A stretch of 64,000 bases of DNA from Beijerinckiaceae bacterium (GTDB lineage Bacteria > Pseudomonadota > Alphaproteobacteria > Rhizobiales > Beijerinckiaceae): positions 62,001 through 126,000 of the forward strand of contig JAPZTO010000006.1 of the NCBI GenBank assembly GCA_027532775.1. Reading direction: 5' to 3'. Both the position numbers and the translations under genes were made by a program. Below the pieces are notes generated by a model, which had not been told where the DNA came from, did no database searches, and saw nothing but the letters and a program-made list of their open reading frames with translations. Below are positions 18,245 through 26,443 of this stretch, piece by piece (positions within the stretch are counted from its first letter, which is position 1; each line of letters opens with the position of its first letter).

Positions 18245-19360
18245 TCAGGCCACCGCCGGAACGCGGGCTTCGATGGCGCTGGTCAGCAGCGGGCGCCGGG
18301 TACGCAGGGGCCGGATATCGAGGAATCCCGCCTGCTCCAGCATTTCCCGGATTTCCTGTGGGCGGCGCGCCCGGCCGGACCCCATCGCCAGAAGGTAGAA
18401 GCCGAAATAGGCATCGGCCATGGCCTCTGCACCGCGTATGCCGGCCATGGGCTCGGCGATCAGCAGGGTCCCGCCGGGCGGCAGCGCCGCGCGGATGTTC
18501 CGCAGGATCGCCATGGCTTCCGGATCATCGTGATCATGCAGCACGCGGATGAGCGTCACGAGATCGGACCCGCCGGGAACTGGCCCGGCAATCGCGTCGC
18601 CGGCGACGGCCGAAAGCCGGCTGGCCTGTGGCTCAGCCGCCAGCCGGTCGCGCGTTTCGGCGATCACGCCGGGCAGGTCCAGCACGGTGGCAGCGAGCCC
18701 CGGCACGCGCTGCGTGACCGCGATGGCGAATCGGCCGGTGCCGCCGCCGATATCCAGCATCCGGCGATGGCGGGCAAAGGGGAATGCGTCGAGCACGTCC
18801 TCGACCACCAGCGAGAGCGAGTCGGCCATGAGCGCGCTGTAGTCGGAAACCGCGTGGCCGGTTTCCTCACGCTCGCCGGCGGCATAGGGCCAGAAAGCCC
18901 CGAGGCCGGTGCCGGCATGCTCGCCGCGCAGCAGGGCGACAGGATCGGCGAGGTCGCGGTAGAGGATCCGGTGATGCTCGATCATGCGCATCGCGCCAGG
19001 ATTGCCGAGCAGGGCCGCCCCCTTCATGCCGAGGCCATGGCGGCCGCCCTGCCGGGGCGATACGAGGCCAAGGGCCTGCGCGGCGCGCAGGAGCCGCTCC
19101 ATTGCCGCCGGCTCCAGTTTCGTCGCTGCTGCCAGTTCGGCGGTGTCATGCGGGCGTTCGGCGAGGCGCGGCAGGATGCCCAGCTCGACCACGGCCGCCA
19201 GCACCTGGGAATAGACGAACCCGGCGCAAAGATCGAAAACCGCGCGGGATTGCCGCTCGGCAACAGGCCTTGTCAGCGGAAAGCGCGCCGCGAAACGCTG
19301 GAAGCCGGGGCTGCTGACCAAGCGGTCACGCCAGGCCAGCAGGCGGTCCGGAACGGCCAT
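18245..19360 (-). CDS. crtF: Hydroxyneurosporene O-methyltransferase (spheroidene/spirilloxanthin pathway)
   Basis: 371 residues from ATG 19360 (MAVPDRLLAWRDRL). It methylates the tertiary hydroxyl of carotenoids using S-adenosylmethionine. An N-terminal dimerisation/winged-helix part (LAAVVELGILPRLAERPHDT) precedes the SAM site DIGGGTGRFA near residue 200 and the late LIRVLHDHDD segment typical of the plant-type O-methyltransferases. It lies 8 bp after crtE, no obvious Shine-Dalgarno, so it is probably translated by coupling. The gene ends just before the bchC operator. Confidence 0.93.
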   Translation of the reverse strand: MAVPDRLLAWRDRLVSSPGFQRFAARFPLTRPVAERQSRAVFDLCAGFVYSQVLAAVVELGILPRLAERPHDTAELAAATKLEPAAMERLLRAAQALGLVSPRQGGRHGLGMKGAALLGNPGAMRMIEHHRILYRDLADPVALLRGEHAGTGLGAFWPYAAGEREETGHAVSDYSALMADSLSLVVEDVLDAFPFARHRRMLDIGGGTGRFAIAVTQRVPGLAATVLDLPGVIAETRDRLAAEPQASRLSAVAGDAIAGPVPGGSDLVTLIRVLHDHDDPEAMAILRNIRAALPPGGTLLIAEPMAGIRGAEAMADAYFGFYLLAMGSGRARRPQEIREMLEQAGFLDIRPLRTRRPLLTSAIEARVPAVA

Positions 19361-19368
19361 GGCGCGCG

Positions 19369-20229
19369 TCACGCGGCCCGGCGGGCCAGCTCCTCGGGCA
19401 GGAAACTGTTGGCCTGGATGCGGATCTGGGCCTGAAGTTCCGCCCGGCCGGGGCAAGCCGGGACCTGTTCGATCGCACCCACGATCATGGAATCAAGATG
19501 GCGCACAGCACCCGAAAGGCCGAGCTGGTGCACGACATTGGGCCGGTGCAGCATGGCATCCTGCCCGTTCGGCTTGCCGATCTCCTCGGGCCTGCCGGCC
19601 ACGTCGCGGATATCATCGGCAACCTGGAAGGCCGCGCCGATCTGCTCGCCAAGCGCCCGCCATTCGGCATAGGGCATGCCGGCTGCCGCAGCACCGGCCA
19701 TCGTGGCGCCCGCAAAGAGCGCGCCGGTCTTGGCCTGATGATAGCAGTCGAGATCGATCTCGGGTTCGGCCTCCCAGGCCTGCCCGGCGGTGATTCCGCC
19801 CCGGCTGCCCACAGCGCCGGCGATGATCCGGACGAGGTTTCCGAGCCGGGCCGGCGCCACGCTTGCGGAGCGCGTCAGCACCTCGAAGGCCAGAACGATG
19901 AGCGCATCGCCGGCCAGCACGGCGAGCGGCTCACCGAAGGCACAATGGACCGTCGGCTTGCCGCGCCGGAGATCGGCATCGTCGAAACAGGGCAGATCGT
20001 CATGGACGAGCGAGGCGCAATGCAGCAACTCGATCGCCGCCGCAGCGGACAAAGCGAGCCCTGGATCCCGGGCCCCGCAGGCCTTGGCCACGGCGAGAAC
20101 GAGCCTCGGCCGGATGCGGGCGCCGCCCGGAAAGACCGAGTAATGCATCGCCTCGCCGAGGCGCGGCGGGCAACCGGCGCCTTGCGCGTCCCGGAGCACA
20201 GCCTCCAGCTTCTCTTCAAACCGGATCAT
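19369..20229 (-). CDS. crtE: Geranylgeranyl diphosphate synthase
   Basis: 286 residues with GGGAGGGAAGC directly upstream. It makes the C20 precursor for carotenoids and the bacteriochlorophyll tail. Both Asp-rich motifs are present: DDLPCFDDADLRRG (first, near residue 78) and DDIRD (second). The gene is divergent from crtD with 97 bp between them, and that gap holds a pair of PpsR-type palindromes. Confidence 0.95.
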   Translation of the reverse strand: MIRFEEKLEAVLRDAQGAGCPPRLGEAMHYSVFPGGARIRPRLVLAVAKACGARDPGLALSAAAAIELLHCASLVHDDLPCFDDADLRRGKPTVHCAFGEPLAVLAGDALIVLAFEVLTRSASVAPARLGNLVRIIAGAVGSRGGITAGQAWEAEPEIDLDCYHQAKTGALFAGATMAGAAAAGMPYAEWRALGEQIGAAFQVADDIRDVAGRPEEIGKPNGQDAMLHRPNVVHQLGLSGAVRHLDSMIVGAIEQVPACPGRAELQAQIRIQANSFLPEELARRAA

Positions 20230-20272
20230 GCTTCCCTCCCTGTCAGGCGATCCTGATCAGTGACTTTCTGAG

Positions 20273-20316
20273 TGTAAGGTTGCCTTGACAGTTTTCATTG
20301 TCAAGTGAAGATGTCA
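20273..20316. promoter_or_regulatory. Paired PpsR/CrtJ operator between crtE and crtD
   Basis: A perfect TGT-N12-ACA at 20273-20290 and an imperfect TGT-N12-TCA at 20299-20316 are separated by 8 bp, the same spacing as at bchC. TTGACA hexamers occur on both strands inside the sites (20285-20290 on +, 20304-20299 on -). One operator pair therefore serves both divergent carotenoid units. Confidence 0.85.
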
Positions 20317-20326
20317 TGATGCGTGT

Positions 20327-21886
20327 ATGGCAAGTGTGACATCGCGTGATCGGGTCGTGGTCATCGGGGCGGGCATCGGCGGGCTCAGCGCCGCCCTGCT
20401 TCTCGCCGGGCATGGATTCGCGGTTACCGTGATCGAGGCTGCCGGCAGCCCGGGCGGCAAGATGCGGCAACTCGCAGTGGGTGGCCATGCGCTGGATGCC
20501 GGCCCGACCGTTTTCACCATGAAGGCGGTGTTCGAGCAGCTCTTCGCCGAGGCCGGACTGGATTTTGCGGCCCGCGTCCCGCTCCGGCGGCTCGATGTTC
20601 TGGCCCGCCATGGCTGGCCGGATGGCAGCCGGCTCGACCTTCATGCCGACAGGCAGGCCAGCCGCGAAGCGATCGCCGCCTTTGCCGGCGCGGAGGCCGG
20701 CCGGCTTTATTCGGAATTCGCGCGCGAGGCGGAGGCGATCTGCCGGTCGCTCGAACAGAGTTTCATGCAGGCGGAGCGCCCCTCCCCGCTCGGACTGGTG
20801 CGGCAGGCCGGGATTGGCGCGATGCTGCGGACGCAACCTTTCTCGACCATTTGGAAGGCGCTCGGCCGCTTCTTCCCCGACCCGCGCCTGAGGCAGCTTT
20901 TCGGCCGCTATGCCACCTATTGCGGCTCCTCGCCGTTCCGCGCCCCGGCCACGCTGATGCTCATCGCCCATGTGGAGCAGGAGGGCGTCTGGCAGATCGA
21001 AGGCGGCATGCATACGCTTGCCCGGGCCATGCAGGCCGCCATCGAGGGGCTGGGCGGCGTGTTCCGCTTCGGAGAGCGGGTGACCACAATCGAAACCGCG
21101 CAGGGCCGGGCCAGCGGCATCCGGCTGGCGGACGGAACGCGGCTCGACGCGGATTTCGTGATCAGCAATGTCGACCGCGAAGCGCTTGCCGGCGGGTTGC
21201 TGGGGCCGGAAGCCACGCGTTCCGTCCCGCCGCTGCCGCGCGAGGGTCGCTCGCTTTCCGCCATCACACTCAGCGGGCGCGGGCAATTCTCCGGCTTTCC
21301 GCTGCATCACCATACGGTGCTGTTCTCGGCCGATTATCCGGCCGAATTCGCCGCGCTCGATCGCGGTGCCGTTCCTGCGGACCCCACCCTCTATATCTGC
21401 GCGCTGGACCGGCATGGTTCCGCAGCGCCAGAGGGCGAGGAGGGATTCCTTCTGCTCATCAATGCGCCGGCCCGTGGCGACGAAGCCGTGGCCGGCCTGC
21501 CGGAGATCGAGACATGTCACAGGCTCCTTTCGCATGCCCTGAGCCGCCATGGCCTGACGCTGAACCCGGGCCCCGCGCCACCGGTCCTGACACGGCCGCA
21601 GGATTTCGCGGCGCTGTTTCCGGGCACGGGCGGGGCGCTGTACGGGATGGCGACGCATGGAGCGATGGCCTCGTTCCAGCGCCCGGGCTCGCGCAGCCGC
21701 ATGCCGGGCCTCTACCTGACGGGGGGGAGCGTGCATCCGGGACCAGGCGTTCCGATGGTGGCCCTTTCGGGCCGGTTGGCCGCCGAGGCGCTGATCCGGG
21801 ATCGGGCTTCGACACGGCGGTTCCTGCCGGGGGCTACGCCTGGTGGTATTGCGATGCGATCAGCGCCGACGGCCGGTTCGGGCTGA
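20327..21886 (+). CDS. crtD: Hydroxyneurosporene/rhodopin 3,4-desaturase (methoxyneurosporene dehydrogenase)
   Basis: 519 residues. It is a CrtI-related flavoprotein: the N-terminal dinucleotide site VVIGAGIGGLSAAL and the C-terminal GGSVHPGPGVPM motif frame the enzyme, which introduces the C3-C4 double bond into acyclic carotenoids. The C-terminal tail after DRASTRRF is Pro/Gly-rich, as in other proteobacterial CrtD proteins, and overlaps the crtC coding frame. The ATG has no Shine-Dalgarno and lies only 10 bp after the PpsR-type operator, so the mRNA leader must be short if the promoter lies in the operator. Confidence 0.93.
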   Translation: MASVTSRDRVVVIGAGIGGLSAALLLAGHGFAVTVIEAAGSPGGKMRQLAVGGHALDAGPTVFTMKAVFEQLFAEAGLDFAARVPLRRLDVLARHGWPDGSRLDLHADRQASREAIAAFAGAEAGRLYSEFAREAEAICRSLEQSFMQAERPSPLGLVRQAGIGAMLRTQPFSTIWKALGRFFPDPRLRQLFGRYATYCGSSPFRAPATLMLIAHVEQEGVWQIEGGMHTLARAMQAAIEGLGGVFRFGERVTTIETAQGRASGIRLADGTRLDADFVISNVDREALAGGLLGPEATRSVPPLPREGRSLSAITLSGRGQFSGFPLHHHTVLFSADYPAEFAALDRGAVPADPTLYICALDRHGSAAPEGEEGFLLLINAPARGDEAVAGLPEIETCHRLLSHALSRHGLTLNPGPAPPVLTRPQDFAALFPGTGGALYGMATHGAMASFQRPGSRSRMPGLYLTGGSVHPGPGVPMVALSGRLAAEALIRDRASTRRFLPGATPGGIAMRSAPTAGSG

Positions 21887-22725
21887 CCGTCATCGCCTTC
21901 ATCGGCTCGGTCTTCTCGCCCTATTATGCCTGGGCGCGGCGGCGGGGCGACGCGGATCCGATGGCGCATTGCGCGATCAATGTGGCGCTTTACGGCCCCG
22001 GCGCGCGGCGCTGGGCGATGACCGAACGCGGTGCGGCGGCGGTGGAGCGCGCGCCCGGCCTGTTCCGGGTCGGCCCGAGCACGCTGGAGGAACAGGGCGA
22101 GGATCTCGTCATCCGGATTTCGGAGCGCGGCATGCCGATTCCCCGTGCCGTGCGCGGCGAGATCCGGCTCAAGCCTGAAGCCCGGGGCGATACGAGCTAT
22201 CTCCTTAACCCCCATGGTCAGCATGTCTGGCGGCCTTTGGCACCGCGCTGCCATGTCGAGATGGCTTTCGAGGAGCCCGGCCTCAGCTGGCAGGGCACCG
22301 GCTATCTCGACCATAATCGCGGCGCGATGCCGCTGGAGACCGGCTTTCTCGACTGGAACTGGTGCCGGGGCGATACGGAAGCCGGTTCGCTGGTGGGCTA
22401 TGCCGGCCGGCATCAGGACGGGACCCCCTTCTCGCTCGGACTTGCTTTCGATCAGGCGGGTCATGCGCAGCGCTTTCCCCTCCCCGCCAACCAGCCCTTG
22501 CCGGGCACGTTCTGGCGCGTCCGCCGCGAGGTGCCGGCCGATCCCGGCACGCGGCCGGACGTCACCGAGACGCTGGAAGACACGCCGTTCTACGCGCGGT
22601 CGGTCATCCGTACGCAGCTGGCCGGACGATCAGTGACGGCGATGCATGAAAGCCTGTCGCTGACGCGCTTTGCCAGCCCGATCGTGCAGGCCATGCTGCC
22701 GTTCCGGATGCCAAGGCGGGGTTGA
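21514..22725 (+). CDS. crtC: Carotenoid 1,2-hydratase (hydroxyneurosporene synthase); 5' end uncertain
   Basis: The CrtC-like sequence starts about position 21800 (GGYAWWYCDAIS, then IAFIGSVFSPYYAWARRRG) and runs to 22725 with the family's FLDWNWCRGD and LSLTRFASP regions. It hydrates the terminal double bond of acyclic carotenoids. In this frame there is no ATG, GTG or TTG between the ATG at 21514 and the ATG at 21961, so the coordinate given is simply the nearest canonical start and its first ~95 codons are very likely shadow of crtD. Other options are a CTG at 21883 overlapping the crtD stop (CTGA), which would cut conserved N-terminal residues, or a -1 shift on the G7 run at 21721-21727 within crtD. 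Confidence 0.85.
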   Translation: MSQAPFACPEPPWPDAEPGPRATGPDTAAGFRGAVSGHGRGAVRDGDAWSDGLVPAPGLAQPHAGPLPDGGERASGTRRSDGGPFGPVGRRGADPGSGFDTAVPAGGYAWWYCDAISADGRFGLTVIAFIGSVFSPYYAWARRRGDADPMAHCAINVALYGPGARRWAMTERGAAAVERAPGLFRVGPSTLEEQGEDLVIRISERGMPIPRAVRGEIRLKPEARGDTSYLLNPHGQHVWRPLAPRCHVEMAFEEPGLSWQGTGYLDHNRGAMPLETGFLDWNWCRGDTEAGSLVGYAGRHQDGTPFSLGLAFDQAGHAQRFPLPANQPLPGTFWRVRREVPADPGTRPDVTETLEDTPFYARSVIRTQLAGRSVTAMHESLSLTRFASPIVQAMLPFRMPRRG

Positions 22726-22737
22726 AGGCGACGCCGT

Positions 22738-22902
22738 TCAGGCGGCAGAGCCCTTCCCGCCAGTGCCTGCTTCGCGGGCCGCTTTCTCGCGCGCTGCCTT
22801 TTCCTTCGCGCGGCGGAGCGACCAGAGTTGCTGGACGCCAAAGCCGATGGCCAGTGCGCCGAACAGCAGCAACTCGATCAGGCCATAATAGCGATCGTCC
22901 AT
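22738..22902 (-). CDS. Small single-span membrane protein of the photosynthesis cluster
   Basis: 54 residues, too short for the ORF track, with GGGGAGG 6 nt before its ATG. The sequence begins MDDRYYGLIELLLFGALAIGF, giving one membrane helix at about residues 8-24, followed by a highly charged Lys/Arg/Glu/Ala tail (RRAKEKAAREKAAREAG). It lies 18 bp after the crtB stop on the same strand, converging on crtC. Its position and start suggest it is a real gene co-transcribed with crtIB. Function is unknown; small one-helix proteins beside crtB are common in such clusters as far as I recall, possibly for enzyme anchoring. Confidence 0.8.
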   Translation of the reverse strand: MDDRYYGLIELLLFGALAIGFGVQQLWSLRRAKEKAAREKAAREAGTGGKGSAA

Positions 22903-22920
22903 TCGCGCCTCCCCGCCATT

Positions 22921-24021
22921 TTACGTCTGGGGCTGGCGCATCGGATTGCTGCCCAGCGACAGGTCCCGCTCGGCGCGTTCCAGCTTCTCGAGGATCGGGA
23001 GAATGGTCAGCAACCGGCCCGAGAGATCCCACCAGGCGAGACCGCCGGAAACCGGAACCGCCGGCATCGCGAGATCCGGCAGGCCGGACATCATGAAACG
23101 CACGGCCTCGTGCGGCGGCGGCAGCGCCTGACGGGCATGGGTCAGGCCCTCATCGGGCAGGCGGGCCAGAGCGGAGAGCAGGAGCCGCCATTTCCGGCCG
23201 CGCGGCACCACGGTCCGACGCAGGATATCGGCGCTGGGGTTGCGGAGAATGGCCCGGCCGATCTCGGCATAGATCAGCCGGGCAGCGCGGATGGCAGGCC
23301 GACAATCCGGTGGCAGCAGCGCGATGCCGAGTTCGGCGCGGCGATAGAGCCGTTCGGCCTCGTCAAGCAGGCGACGGGCAGCAAGGCGGATCGCCGGGTG
23401 ATCCTGCGGATCGGCCAGCCAGGCGACAGGGTCGAGCCCGGCCTCGCGCAGCCAGAGCCGGGGCAGATAGAGCCGCCCGTTGCGGGCATCCTCGCCGATA
23501 TCGCGGACGATATTGGTGAGCTGCATCGCCATGCCGAGATCGGCGGCGCGCGCCAGAGCGGCATCCTGCGGGCGGCCCATGATGGCGCTCATCATCACGC
23601 CGACGGAGCCGGCCACGCGGGCGGCATAGTCCATCACGTCATCCAGCGTTTCGTACGGGCGCTCCTCCGCATCCCAGGCGAAGCCCTCGACCAGCGCATC
23701 GACAGCCGGGCGCGGTATTGCGCAGGCTTGCACCACGGCCGCAAAGGCCCGGTCCGCAGGATGGGGAAAGGGCTCGCCGCGATAGATCCGCTCAACCCGC
23801 AATCGGACCAGTTCGACCCCGGCCTCGGCCTTGCCGGTCATGTCGATCAGATCATCGGCGATGCGGCAGAAGGCATAGAGCCCCGTCGCCGCAACACGGA
23901 GACGGCCGGGCAGCAGATGCGAGGCGAGCGCAAAGGATTTCGAGCCCTGCGCGAGCAGCGCGCGGCAGGCGGCAAGATCCCGCGCGGGCAAGTCGGGGAT
24001 AGGATCACGCATCGGCTGCAT
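22921..24021 (-). CDS. crtB: Phytoene synthase
   Basis: 366 residues from ATG 24021 (MQPMRDPIPD) with GAGGTGG upstream; a second ATG at 24012 is possible. It joins two geranylgeranyl diphosphates into phytoene. The two Asp-rich motifs of squalene/phytoene synthases are visible, FCRIADDLIDM near residue 60 and NIVRDIGEDARNGRLYLP near residue 155-175. It overlaps the end of crtI by 17 nt, so the two steps are coupled. Confidence 0.96.
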   Translation of the reverse strand: MQPMRDPIPDLPARDLAACRALLAQGSKSFALASHLLPGRLRVAATGLYAFCRIADDLIDMTGKAEAGVELVRLRVERIYRGEPFPHPADRAFAAVVQACAIPRPAVDALVEGFAWDAEERPYETLDDVMDYAARVAGSVGVMMSAIMGRPQDAALARAADLGMAMQLTNIVRDIGEDARNGRLYLPRLWLREAGLDPVAWLADPQDHPAIRLAARRLLDEAERLYRRAELGIALLPPDCRPAIRAARLIYAEIGRAILRNPSADILRRTVVPRGRKWRLLLSALARLPDEGLTHARQALPPPHEAVRFMMSGLPDLAMPAVPVSGGLAWWDLSGRLLTILPILEKLERAERDLSLGSNPMRQPQT

Positions 24022-25537
24022 GGGGCACCACCTCGTCGAGGATGCGGGCGGAACAGAGGACGCCGGGAACGCCCGCGCCGGGATGGGTGCCTGCGCCGAC
24101 GAGATAGAGGTTCGGCACCTCCTCGCTGACATTATGCGGGCGGAAATAGGCGCTCTGGAACAGCAAGGGCTCCGGCCCGAATGCCGCGCCGGCCTTCGAA
24201 CGGAGGCGTGTCTCGAAATCGAGCGGCGTGATCATATGCGAGGAGACCACGGAATCCGACAGGCCGGGCAGCAGGGTCGCCTCGAGATGGCGGGCAATGC
24301 GCTGCCGGAAAGGCTCGGCGAGGCTGGCCCAATCCTGCCCGCCCTGGAGATTGGGCACCGGGACAAGGGCATAGAAGGCGTCATGCCCGGGCGGAGCGAC
24401 GGAGGGGTCGGTCGCGCTCGGGCGATGGAGATAGAGGCTGAAATCCTCCGCCACGATCTTCTTGTGAAAGATGTCGTCCAGCAGGCCGCGATAGCGCGGG
24501 CCGAGCTGGATCGTATGGTGCGGAACGGCCTCATACCGCCGGTTCGTGCCGAAATACCAGACGAAGACGCCCATCGAAAAGCGGGTGCGCCTCAGCTTCG
24601 CGCTGGTCCAGCGCTTGCGCTTCACGCCGGCCAGCAGCGTGTCATAGGTATGGCCGATGCAGGCATTCGAAACGACGATATCCGCCTCGATCCGCTCGCC
24701 GCCCGCCAGCCGGATGCCGCTGGCGCGGCCGGAATCAACCTCGATCGCCTGTACGGGCGAATTCATCCGGAAGGTCGCGCCCTGCCGGTGCAGCAGGTTG
24801 ACCAGCCCCTGCACGAGCGCCGCCGTGCCGCCCATGACGTAATGGACGCCATGGGTCTTCTCGAGATGCAGGATCAGCCCGTAGACCGAGGTGACATCGA
24901 ACGGGTTGCCGCCGATGAAGAGCGGATGGAAGCTGAGCGCGGTGCGCAGCCGCTCGTCCTTCACATGCTTCGCCGCCAGCCGGTAGAGCGAGCGGTCGGC
25001 GCGCATGCGGACCATGTCCGGCAGCACCTTGAGCATGTCGGTGAGCTTCGTGAAGGGCACCGCGCTGAGTTCCTCGAAACCGATCCGGTAGATAGCCTCG
25101 CTCTCGGCCATGAAGCGGAGATAGCCGGCCTCGTCGCCCGGGCACAGGGCGCGGATGCGGGCGCGCATTGCCGCCATGTCGCCATTGCATTCGAGTGAGG
25201 AGCCATCCGCGAAATCAAGCCGGTAGAACGGGTCCATCGGTTTGAGGGTAATGTCATCCGCCATCCGGCGGCCGCAGAGCGCCCAGAGTTCTTCCAGCAG
25301 GAAGGGCGCGGTGATGATGGTCGGGCCGGCATCGAAGAGGAAGCCATCCTGCCGCCAAGGCGCAGCACGCCCGCCCGGTTCGGCCAGCGCATCGACCAGC
25401 GTGACGCGATAGCCGCGCGCGCCCAGCCGGATGCCGGCGGCAAGGCCGCCGAGGCCCGCGCCGACGATCACCGCATGGGGCCGGGCATCCCGTGTGCCGG
25501 CGGCAAGGGCCGATTTCGGCGGTTCCGGTTGCCACAT
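24005..25537 (-). CDS. crtI: Phytoene desaturase
   Basis: 510 residues with GGGGAGGG upstream. It converts phytoene to neurosporene or lycopene, using FAD at the membrane. The N-terminal nucleotide fold is VIVGAGLGGLAAGIRLGARGY and the C-terminal FAD motif is VGAGTHPGAGVPGV. Number of desaturations cannot be read from the sequence. The presence of crtC, crtD and crtF and the absence of crtA suggest the spirilloxanthin branch. It lies 15 bp after bchO. Confidence 0.96.
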   Translation of the reverse strand: MWQPEPPKSALAAGTRDARPHAVIVGAGLGGLAAGIRLGARGYRVTLVDALAEPGGRAAPWRQDGFLFDAGPTIITAPFLLEELWALCGRRMADDITLKPMDPFYRLDFADGSSLECNGDMAAMRARIRALCPGDEAGYLRFMAESEAIYRIGFEELSAVPFTKLTDMLKVLPDMVRMRADRSLYRLAAKHVKDERLRTALSFHPLFIGGNPFDVTSVYGLILHLEKTHGVHYVMGGTAALVQGLVNLLHRQGATFRMNSPVQAIEVDSGRASGIRLAGGERIEADIVVSNACIGHTYDTLLAGVKRKRWTSAKLRRTRFSMGVFVWYFGTNRRYEAVPHHTIQLGPRYRGLLDDIFHKKIVAEDFSLYLHRPSATDPSVAPPGHDAFYALVPVPNLQGGQDWASLAEPFRQRIARHLEATLLPGLSDSVVSSHMITPLDFETRLRSKAGAAFGPEPLLFQSAYFRPHNVSEEVPNLYLVGAGTHPGAGVPGVLCSARILDEVVPHAADA

Positions 25538-25552
25538 ATCGCGCCCTCCCCT

Positions 25553-26443
25553 TCAGGCCGCCTGCGCCAGGCCATGATCGGCGGCGACGCGATCCACGAG
25601 CTCGACAACCCTGGCGGGCTGCTCCTCGTGGCAGAGATGGCCGAGGCCGGGCAGGAAATGCAGCCGGATGGACGGCATGGCCTGCTTGAGGCCGCGCGCC
25701 TGTTCCGGCGAAACCGCCTTGTCGCCGAGGCCGACAATCAGGTGCAGCGGCACGGCGAGATCCGGCATGGCCTTGCGCAGGGAGGCAAGATCCCAATAGG
25801 CCATCATGGCCAGAGTGGCGCGGACATGGTCGCGCGAGCGGAACAGGCGCTGATAGAGCGCCAGACCTTCGGGTGAAAGGCGGGATCCGGTCGATTCCAT
25901 CAGCCGGGAAATTGCAGCGACATCCGTCGCCTGCCAGGTGAAGAAGCGCGGCACGAAAGGGTTCAGCGTCAACAGCCGGGCGAGCGGCGGGAATATCCGC
26001 TCGGCCGCGCCGCCGAAAGGCACGAGGGCGGCGTTGATGCCGACAATGGCGCGCGGCGTGATCGAGCCATCCAGCGCCATGCGGATCGCGATGGCCGCGC
26101 CGGCGGAATGGCCAATCACGAGATCGACCTCAGCATCGAGCGCCACGAGGAGCGCCGCGACCGCCTTTGCCATGCCCGGCAGGCCGGCCTCGGCTTCGGG
26201 CAGCGGATCGGTGAAGGCATGGCCGGGCAGATCCGGGACGATCAGGCGGAAATGCGGCGCGAGCAGCGGGATGACATCGCGCCAGGAATGCGTGGAGGCC
26301 CCGGTCCCGTGCAGGAGAAGCAAAGTCGGCCCCTTGCCGAAAACCTGCACATGCCAGTTCAGGCCCGCGGCCTCGACGAAGCGGCTCGCCTCGCGATGCG
26401 GCCAGTCCGCCCCGTCCTGCTGCCAGTCAAGCCGGCCGGTCAT
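25553..26443 (-). CDS. bchO: Alpha/beta hydrolase BchO, associated with magnesium chelatase
   Basis: 296 residues from ATG 26443, overlapping the bchD stop by ATGA. The alpha/beta fold shows LLLLHGTGASTHSWRD, the nucleophile elbow GHSAGAA near residue 105, and a late His in LPGLGHLCHEE. BchO accompanies bchID in purple bacteria; its exact step is not settled. The ORF track lists a longer frame whose first 160 residues are bchD shadow. Confidence 0.93.
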   Translation of the reverse strand: MTGRLDWQQDGADWPHREASRFVEAAGLNWHVQVFGKGPTLLLLHGTGASTHSWRDVIPLLAPHFRLIVPDLPGHAFTDPLPEAEAGLPGMAKAVAALLVALDAEVDLVIGHSAGAAIAIRMALDGSITPRAIVGINAALVPFGGAAERIFPPLARLLTLNPFVPRFFTWQATDVAAISRLMESTGSRLSPEGLALYQRLFRSRDHVRATLAMMAYWDLASLRKAMPDLAVPLHLIVGLGDKAVSPEQARGLKQAMPSIRLHFLPGLGHLCHEEQPARVVELVDRVAADHGLAQAA

